DNA from: Acidobacteria bacterium UBA7540
Lineage (GTDB): Bacteria; Acidobacteriota; Terriglobia; UBA7540
Assembly (NCBI GenBank): GCA_002478145.1
Contig: DLMI01000236.1
Coordinates: 1-12,174 of the forward strand
Direction of reading: 5' to 3'
DNA: 12,174 nucleotides
The translations under genes were made by a program, and so were the position numbers. Each line of letters opens with the position of its first letter. The first letter of the stretch is position 1. The notes beneath the pieces were generated by a model, which made no database searches, was not told where the DNA came from, and saw only the letters and a list, made by a program, of their open reading frames with translations. Shown here in pieces: positions 8,511 to 12,174 of the stretch.

Positions 8511-8771
8511 AGGCTCGTCGCGCTGCATGGGCGAGTACACTTGCTCTCGTGTCCCGCCTGCGCCGTCGCGCGTGGCGGGATTGGGAGGGTTCTTCTTCAG
8601 CACCTGACGTATCGGAACCCGGTGAGGGTCGGCTTGGGGAGGCAAGCCGAGGGATGGAGATCGTCGAGCGTGCATGAGTATCGCGGGATGCTGAGTGTGG
8701 CGGAGATGCCGTGCGGGATTCTGTTGATCAACCGGGTGGAGTTGCCCGCAGACGAGCACGCGCGGATTTGA
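8511..8771 (+). pseudogene. C-terminal remnant of a REP-associated tyrosine transposase (RAYT, Y1_Tnp superfamily)
   Basis: A frame opening after a stop at 8508-8510 and closing at TGA 8769-8771 contains NPVRVGLGRQAEGWRSSSV followed by HEY. This fits the conserved C-terminal signature of IS200-like RAYT proteins (NPVRAGL, then E-D/G-W and SSxxEY). It ends RVELPADEHARI, and I recall PAD..RI-like endings from RAYT proteins of this group. The part carrying the HUH histidines and the catalytic tyrosine region is absent, so the gene is dead: the recognisable homology starts only near 8600. RAYTs mobilise REP palindromes and are usually flanked by them; here palindromic repeats lie on both sides. 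Recognition is from memory of the motif, not a search. Confidence 0.65.
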
Positions 8772-8781
8772 GAGAAAAGCC

Positions 8782-8809
8782 GCAGAGTCTCTGGGAAGCG
8801 AGACTCTGC
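8782..8809 (+). repeat. 28-base hairpin element, copy 2
   Basis: GCAGAGTCTC (8782-8791), loop TGGGAAGC, GAGACTCTGC (8800-8809): a perfect 10-bp stem. It is the inverted partner of 8251-8278 and starts 11 bases after the stop of the transposase remnant. Confidence 0.8.
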
Positions 8810-8823
8810 CTTATCCTGCTCTC

Positions 8824-8941
8824 GCCGTGGGCTAAAATATGTCGCCCCTCTGTCGGGGCTTCTGATGGGTAAATGGTGTAGGCGTTCCCTTACCCACGGC
8901 CGACGCCGTGGCCTAAGTTATGCCGCCCCTACTGGGGCTTT
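8824..8941. repeat. Two direct copies of a 37-39 base repeat with hairpins between
   Basis: Copy 1 (8824-8862) and copy 2 (8905-8941), offset by 81 bases, share GCCGTGG, then CTAA, then TATG and CGCCCCT, then GGGGCTT. Between them lie stems TGGGTAA/TTACCCA (8866-8872/8890-8896) and CCACGGC/GCCGTGG (8894-8900/8905-8911). A further hairpin GCCCC/GGGGC is at 8925-8938. No gene is seen. Confidence 0.75.
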
Positions 8942-8949
8942 CCGGGGTT

Positions 8950-8988
8950 GGAGACCCGGCCCCTCTTTCCTTGATTGTCCGGGTCTCC
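8950..8988 (-). other. Hairpin just past the coiled-coil gene stop, possible transcript end
   Basis: GGAGACCCGG (8950-8959) pairs perfectly with CCGGGTCTCC (8979-8988) around a 19-base loop, 12 bases past the stop of the gene at 9001-9888. There is no T-run after it on the minus strand, so it is not a canonical intrinsic terminator. Confidence 0.4.
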
Positions 8989-9000
8989 CTTTGGAATTGC

Positions 9001-9888
9001 TTAGCCCTTTCCCTGCGAACGCGCCGCAACTTCCTTGGCACCCTTCGGGATGCTGAGGTAACCCTTCACCTGATCTGGTTTTACTTCATTTACTACCAAT
9101 TCGTAAGGCCTCTTTGAACCGTTTACGTAAAAGAAGATCGGCTCATTGATGGTCCGGTCTTTCTTTTCCACCTGGACGTCATCGGCCAGCAAATCCAGGT
9201 TGAACCGGTGTCGCTTGACGCTTGCCTTCGTTAGGGTCAGGGCGACTCCCTCCACATGCACAGGGCTCTTGCGCTTGGCGGTGAACTCGAAGTAGTCGCG
9301 TTCGCCCAGCTTGCGGAGTTGCTCGATGTCATCATGGTTGCGGGCGATCAGGGTACCCATTTCGCTGCGGGCCATGCCGAGATCGGAGCGGACTGTGTCG
9401 AGTACCGTCTTGGTCTTATCGAGGTCGGTGCGTTGCGCGGAAACGTCCTGGTTCAGCGCGCCCACTTGCTGTTGGTCGGCCTTCTGGGCGAGTTCTGCTT
9501 GAAGTTGTTCGGCCGATTTGCGCTGGTCGTTCTGAAGTTGCGTTACCATGGCGCGGGCGTGCCTCAGCTCGCCCCCCGTCGCGCCCACACGCTTCGACGC
9601 CGCATCCAATTCGTCTTTGAGCGCATCCATTTGCTGCGCATTAGTGCGTTCGAACACGCTCAAGCGGCCGGCGAGTTGATCCTGGAACTCCGCGCGCAGT
9701 TGTTTGCTTGCCTGGGTTTGCTGCGCTTCCAGCCCGTTGCGCATCGAGCTGATTTTGGAGATCGTGTAGATTTCACCTACGACTAGCGCCGCGAGCACCA
9801 GAAAAATCAGCAGAAACTTGTTACGCAAGCCGGAACTTACCGGCTCCATGTCGAGGACTTCCTGTTCTGGAACTTGGTCAATAGCCAT
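9001..9888 (-). CDS. Single-pass membrane protein with a long coiled coil; function unknown
   Basis: Start ATG 9888 gives 295 aa. AAGGAG sits 8 bases upstream, so I prefer it to the in-frame ATG at 9942, which would place the Shine-Dalgarno site inside the gene. Residues 1-24 are a short acidic, probably cytoplasmic tail; 25-43 (from FLLIFLVLAALVVG) are one transmembrane helix. About 48-194 are rich in Q, E, K, A and L in heptad style, a likely coiled coil. About 195-283 form a compact beta-rich domain with GERDYFEFTAKRK, a KKDRTINEP motif, then FFYVNG and GYLSIPK. No enzyme motif is seen. The layout suggests an envelope protein with a stalk and a terminal domain outside the cytoplasm. I recall similar uncharacterised proteins in Acidobacteria, but cannot verify this. 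It appears to be a single-gene unit. Confidence 0.85.
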   Translation of the reverse strand: MAIDQVPEQEVLDMEPVSSGLRNKFLLIFLVLAALVVGEIYTISKISSMRNGLEAQQTQASKQLRAEFQDQLAGRLSVFERTNAQQMDALKDELDAASKRVGATGGELRHARAMVTQLQNDQRKSAEQLQAELAQKADQQQVGALNQDVSAQRTDLDKTKTVLDTVRSDLGMARSEMGTLIARNHDDIEQLRKLGERDYFEFTAKRKSPVHVEGVALTLTKASVKRHRFNLDLLADDVQVEKKDRTINEPIFFYVNGSKRPYELVVNEVKPDQVKGYLSIPKGAKEVAARSQGKG

Positions 9889-9896
9889 TTCATTTT

Positions 9897-9902
9897 CTCC
9901 TT
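9897..9902 (-). promoter_or_regulatory. Shine-Dalgarno site deciding the start at 9888
   Basis: On the minus strand, AAGGAG lies 8 bases before ATG 9888. This favours the 295-residue product over a longer version starting at 9942. Confidence 0.75.
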
Positions 9903-9962
9903 TTCTGGGGCCGTCATCGCGCCATCGGCCCAGCATGTTCATTTCGATCCCTGCTGATGAAC

Positions 9963-9979
9963 TGCACGTCCTATGCCAA
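9963..9979 (-). promoter_or_regulatory. Candidate sigma-54 (-24/-12) promoter for the coiled-coil gene
   Basis: On the minus strand TTGGCATAGGACGTGCA has the GG-N10-GC spacing and most of the TGGCA and TGC bases of the sigma-54 consensus (TGGCACG-N4-TTGC). It would give a 5' leader of about 60 bases before ATG 9888. No enhancer-binding site was identified and one base of the -12 element is off consensus. Chance matches are possible. Confidence 0.3.
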
Positions 9980-10122
9980 TCCTGGATTTGCCTATTCTGT
10001 TGAAAATACAGTGCTTATACTGAGGTTCAGATTGAACGGCTCCCCTCCGGGCAGAAAGTCTTACACTGCGAGTGCAAAAAGTGCCGGGAGAGCCGGTAGG
10101 CTAAGTCAAAGGTCAGTAGGGG

Positions 10123-10368
10123 GTAGGTAGTAGGTGGTAGGTGGGGAAGGGCAGGATTCAGGAGTCAGGATTCAGGATTCAGGAAACAAGAGCACGTTCC
10201 AGGTGCCAGGGGTAAGGTTACAGGGGCCAAACCAGGATTCAGGAGTCAGAAGCCAGGAGTCAGGGGTGAGAATGAAGAGCATCTGCTTCTCGCTCTCTGC
10301 CTTTCGCCTTCTGACTTCTGACTCCTGACTTCTGGCTTCTGCTCGTCACGCATCACTCGTCACTGCCC
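10123..10368. repeat. Degenerate heptanucleotide array with an inverted right half
   Basis: About 245 bases are built mostly of 7-base units. The left part has GTAGGTA, GTAGGTG, GTAGGTG (10123-10143), then GGATTCA, GGAGTCA, GGATTCA, GGATTCA, GGAAACA (10154-10188). More follow from 10202: GGTGCCA, GGGGTAA, GGTTACA, GGGGCCA, and after a 5-base phase break GGATTCA, GGAGTCA, GAAGCCA, GGAGTCA (10235-10262). From about 10285 the units become the complementary type: GCTTCTC, GCTCTCT, GCCTTTC, GCCTTCT, GACTTCT, GACTCCT, GACTTCT, GGCTTCT (to 10340), fading out by 10368. The two halves can pair into a long imperfect hairpin. It resembles in principle the 7-base STRR repeats known from cyanobacteria. 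Confidence 0.8.
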
Positions 10369-10377
10369 TTATGTCTC

Positions 10378-10406
10378 TTGCCGTCCTTTCATAACCAGTG
10401 TATACA
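10378..10406 (+). promoter_or_regulatory. Candidate sigma-70 type promoter of the rubrerythrin gene
   Basis: TTGCCG (10378-10383) and TATACA (10401-10406) are separated by 17 bases. The transcript would begin near 10413, about 100 bases before the ATG. The -10 region is part of the 8-base palindrome TGTATACA. This is a consensus match only. Confidence 0.4.
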
Positions 10407-10516
10407 GGTCTGGGAAGCGGAATCATGGGCGGCAAGGCTTGATACGATTGATCTCTGATCGCGCCCACGGCATGGACGCGATGTCTATGCATGCCGCATA
10501 AACAAAGGGGGCCATC

Positions 10517-11014
10517 ATGGCTACGACTGAAAATAATCTCAAGGAAGCGTTCGCGGGCGAGAGCCAGGCGAGCCGGAAATACCTGGCGTTTGCAAAGAAG
10601 GCTGAGCAAGAGGGTTTCAGCAATGTGGCACGACTGTTCCGAACGGCGTCTGAAGCTGAGACCATCCACGCCCTGGGGCACTTGGGCGCCATGGACGGCG
10701 TCGGTGCCACTTTGGACAACCTGCGCGCGGCGATGGCGGGGGAAACCTATGAGTACACTGAAATGTACCCGCCGATGCTGGAGCAAGCGACAGCCGATAC
10801 CCACCGAGCCAGGCGGATGTTCTCCTATGCCTTGAAGGCAGAGGCTGTTCACGCCAAGCTTTACCAGATGGCTCTCGAAGCCCTTCAGCAGGGGAACGAT
10901 CTGACTGAGGTAGACTTCTACTTGTGTCCGGTCTGCGGCAATATCGAGATCGGTAAGGCCCCCGACGCTTGTCCGATCTGCGGGGCAAAGGGCGAGAGAT
11001 TCATAAAGATGTAA
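10517..11014 (+). CDS. Rubrerythrin (di-iron peroxidase with C-terminal rubredoxin domain)
   Basis: Cytoplasmic non-haem iron protein of 165 aa that reduces hydrogen peroxide, with electrons entering through the rubredoxin domain. The ferritin-like four-helix part carries all expected di-iron ligands: E15 (AGESQAS), E48 and H51 (EAETIH), E79 and E82, E109 and H112 (KAEAVH). The rubredoxin part binds one iron with C137, C140, C152 and C155 (CPVCG and CPICG). Both domains are complete and the length is slightly below the classical form of about 190 aa. The start ATG 10517 has GGGGG 5 bases upstream. No redox partner gene (rubredoxin, peroxide regulator) is adjacent, so it appears to be a single-gene unit. 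I do not assign the symbol rbr to this particular paralogue with certainty. Confidence 0.95.
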   Translation: MATTENNLKEAFAGESQASRKYLAFAKKAEQEGFSNVARLFRTASEAETIHALGHLGAMDGVGATLDNLRAAMAGETYEYTEMYPPMLEQATADTHRARRMFSYALKAEAVHAKLYQMALEALQQGNDLTEVDFYLCPVCGNIEIGKAPDACPICGAKGERFIKM

Positions 11015-11034
11015 GGGCGAACAACTCGTCTGCG

Positions 11035-11133
11035 GGATTGACAGCGGGTCTTTAACGATGTGACCTCTGAGTTGGATTCCTCCCGCCAGGGCGGGACGGG
11101 AATGACGAACCGGAGGATTGACTGCGGGTCTTT
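11035..11133. repeat. Direct repeat pair and hairpin between rubrerythrin and NIPSNAP genes
   Basis: GGATTGAC, then A or T, then GCGGGTCTTT occurs at 11035-11053 and again at 11115-11133, 80 bases apart with one mismatch in 19. Between them is a hairpin TCCCGCC/GGCGGGA (11081-11087/11090-11096) followed by GGGAATGACGAA, which resembles the CATTC-type repeats elsewhere in the window. No coding signal is seen. Confidence 0.65.
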
Positions 11134-11165
11134 GGAATAAAGCACTGAAGAGTGAATTCATTTAA

Positions 11166-11171
11166 GGGAGG
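11166..11171 (+). promoter_or_regulatory. Shine-Dalgarno site deciding the GTG start at 11179
   Basis: GGGAGG lies 7 bases before GTG 11179. It argues against the in-frame ATG at 11152, which would put this site inside the coding region. Confidence 0.75.
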
Positions 11172-11178
11172 AACTGTC

Positions 11179-11988
11179 GTGCAAAGACGAAGTTTTCTGG
11201 CTTCATCGATCGCTGCATCGGCTCTCGCTGTCAACGCGTCAACCCCCAATCCCCTGGGCAGCCAGGGGACCGGGGTGGGAGAGAGTCGCGAGTACTACGA
11301 ACTTCGGCGTTATCACTTGCTCACGGGACCCCAAGTTAAGCTCGCCCACGACTTCTTTCGGGAGGCACTGGGGCCGGCGCTGAACCGTCTGGGGATCAGC
11401 CGCGTGGGAGTCTTTAATGTCGAGATCGGTCCTGATAGTCCGTCATTTTACATTCTGATCCCAAGCGCTTCGCTCGAGACTCTCCTCACCGTTGAGTCCC
11501 GTCTTAATCGAGACGCTGACTATCTCAAAGCTGGGGCGGCCTTCCTGAATGCACCTGCCCAACAGCCTGCCTATGTACGAATGGAAAGTTCACTGATGGT
11601 AGCTTTTGAGGGGATGCCCCGGCTTAAGGTCCCGCCTGCGACGGCCGAGCACGGCTCGCGGATGTTTGAGCTTCGGACTTACGAAAGTCCCACCCCTCAG
11701 GACCACCTGCGGAAGGTCGAGATGTTCAACAACGGGGAATTCGACGTTTTCGAAAAGGCCGGATTCTGGCAGGTCTTCTACGGCGACACGCTTATCGGCT
11801 CACGATTGCCGAACCTGACCTACATGCTCGGCTTTGAAGACCTCGCGGACCGAAACAAGAAGTGGGAGGCTTTCCGGTCAGCCCCGGAATGGAAGAAGCT
11901 CTCCAGTTCGCCCAGGTACGCCTTTGAGGAAATCGTCTGCAACATTACGAACGTTATCCTGAAGCCGGCGCCCTATTCACAGATATAG
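11179..11988 (+). CDS. Tat-exported NIPSNAP family protein
   Basis: From GTG 11179 the product is 269 aa. The N-terminus MQRRSFLASSIAASALAV is a twin-arginine (Tat) signal peptide: RR at 3-4, F6-L7, then a short hydrophobic stretch. Export of a folded protein to the periplasm is inferred. Two dimeric alpha/beta-barrel-like halves follow: residues about 38-150, beginning REYYELRRYHL, and about 162-258, beginning MFELRTYESPT. The ELRxY openings are the hallmark of the NIPSNAP family (PF07978), found in tandem in many exported acidobacterial and planctomycete proteins. No catalytic function is established for these bacterial members. The gene lies 164 bases after rubrerythrin, with a repeat in between, so it probably has its own transcription start. 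Confidence 0.9.
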   Translation: MQRRSFLASSIAASALAVNASTPNPLGSQGTGVGESREYYELRRYHLLTGPQVKLAHDFFREALGPALNRLGISRVGVFNVEIGPDSPSFYILIPSASLETLLTVESRLNRDADYLKAGAAFLNAPAQQPAYVRMESSLMVAFEGMPRLKVPPATAEHGSRMFELRTYESPTPQDHLRKVEMFNNGEFDVFEKAGFWQVFYGDTLIGSRLPNLTYMLGFEDLADRNKKWEAFRSAPEWKKLSSSPRYAFEEIVCNITNVILKPAPYSQI

Positions 11989-12174
11989 GCGAGACGCCCG
12001 CTTGGCGCGATAAGGCCGCTGAAACACAGTCATGCTGAGGGGCCGCCCGCCGAGGGGGCACAAAGGACCCCGCATCCGTTGTCACTCCAAGAGCTGAGTC
12101 GGGACTTCCAAAAACGAGGTTGTAGGATGTACACTCTCACCTGCTTGCGATTCCAAAATGGAAATCCGTGCGCC
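11989..12174. other. Non-coding or unrecognised end of window
   Basis: No gene is recognised. GTCATGCTGAGGGGC (starting near 12031) resembles the CATTCTGAGC-type repeats earlier in the window. An ATG at 12127 opens a 16-codon frame to the window end, and a minus-strand frame (12082-12174) is open for 30 codons; neither has a recognisable product. Confidence 0.5.

Noticed and set aside
8316..8759. 147-codon minus-strand frame in the intergenic region
   Set aside because: It runs through palindromic repeats and antisense to the RAYT remnant. The translation is low-complexity and unrecognisable.
10134..10328. 64-codon plus-strand frame
   Set aside because: It is made entirely from the heptamer array. 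Seven-base units cycle through all frames and keep some open by chance.
10123..10368. CRISPR array
   Set aside because: Units are 7 bases, degenerate and without unique spacers. The repeat pair at 8824-8941 has only two copies. No cas gene is present.
10346..11161. 271-codon minus-strand frame opposite rubrerythrin
   Set aside because: Antisense to a gene with all di-iron and rubredoxin ligands in place.
12082..12174. Partial genes at the right edge: ATG 12127 on plus, or a 30-codon minus frame ending at 12082
   Set aside because: Too short, no recognisable product, and only a weak GAGG ahead of the ATG. They cannot be told from chance frames.

Overview
This window looks like a piece of a GC-rich acidobacterial genome (phylum Acidobacteriota, probably Terriglobia-like). 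That assignment is an inference from three things: the gene types (a Tat-exported NIPSNAP protein, a coiled-coil membrane protein of a kind I associate with this group, rubrerythrin), the moderate-to-high GC, and above all the dense, mixed population of short dispersed repeats between genes. No rRNA or tRNA marker is present, so the taxon is not proven.

Layout. Positions 1-5740 (+): gltB, cut at its 5' end by the window edge, then gltD, overlapping by 8 bases; together they encode NADPH-dependent glutamate synthase (GOGAT). 5741-5955: convergent intergenic space made almost wholly of repeats. 5956-8210 (-): a two-gene ABC-2 exporter, ATPase first and permease second, with the two genes pushed 173 bases apart by a repeat. 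8211-9000: no intact gene; nested inverted repeats, a 28-base hairpin element present in two inverted copies, and between them the C-terminal remnant of a REP-associated tyrosine transposase (RAYT). 9001-9888 (-): a single-pass membrane protein with a long coiled coil. 9889-10516: a degenerate heptanucleotide array and candidate promoters. 10517-11014 (+): rubrerythrin. 11179-11988 (+): a Tat-exported NIPSNAP-family protein. 11989-12174: no recognisable gene.

How the parts work together. gltBD assimilates ammonia by making two glutamates from glutamine and 2-oxoglutarate. The ABC-2 pair is a self-contained efflux or export system of unknown substrate. Rubrerythrin is a non-haem di-iron peroxidase for oxidative stress. 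The other genes look like independent single-gene units.

The most unusual feature is how repeats interact with genes. A block of palindromic repeats (three hairpins, two 45-base direct units) lies inside gltB and is read in frame as about 38 extra residues just before the C-terminal tail. A related palindrome supplies the gltD stop codon. Another repeat separates the two ABC genes, and a heptamer array runs to within three bases of the permease stop. With a decayed RAYT in the same window, this suggests a genome shaped by mobile palindromes, some of which have become coding.
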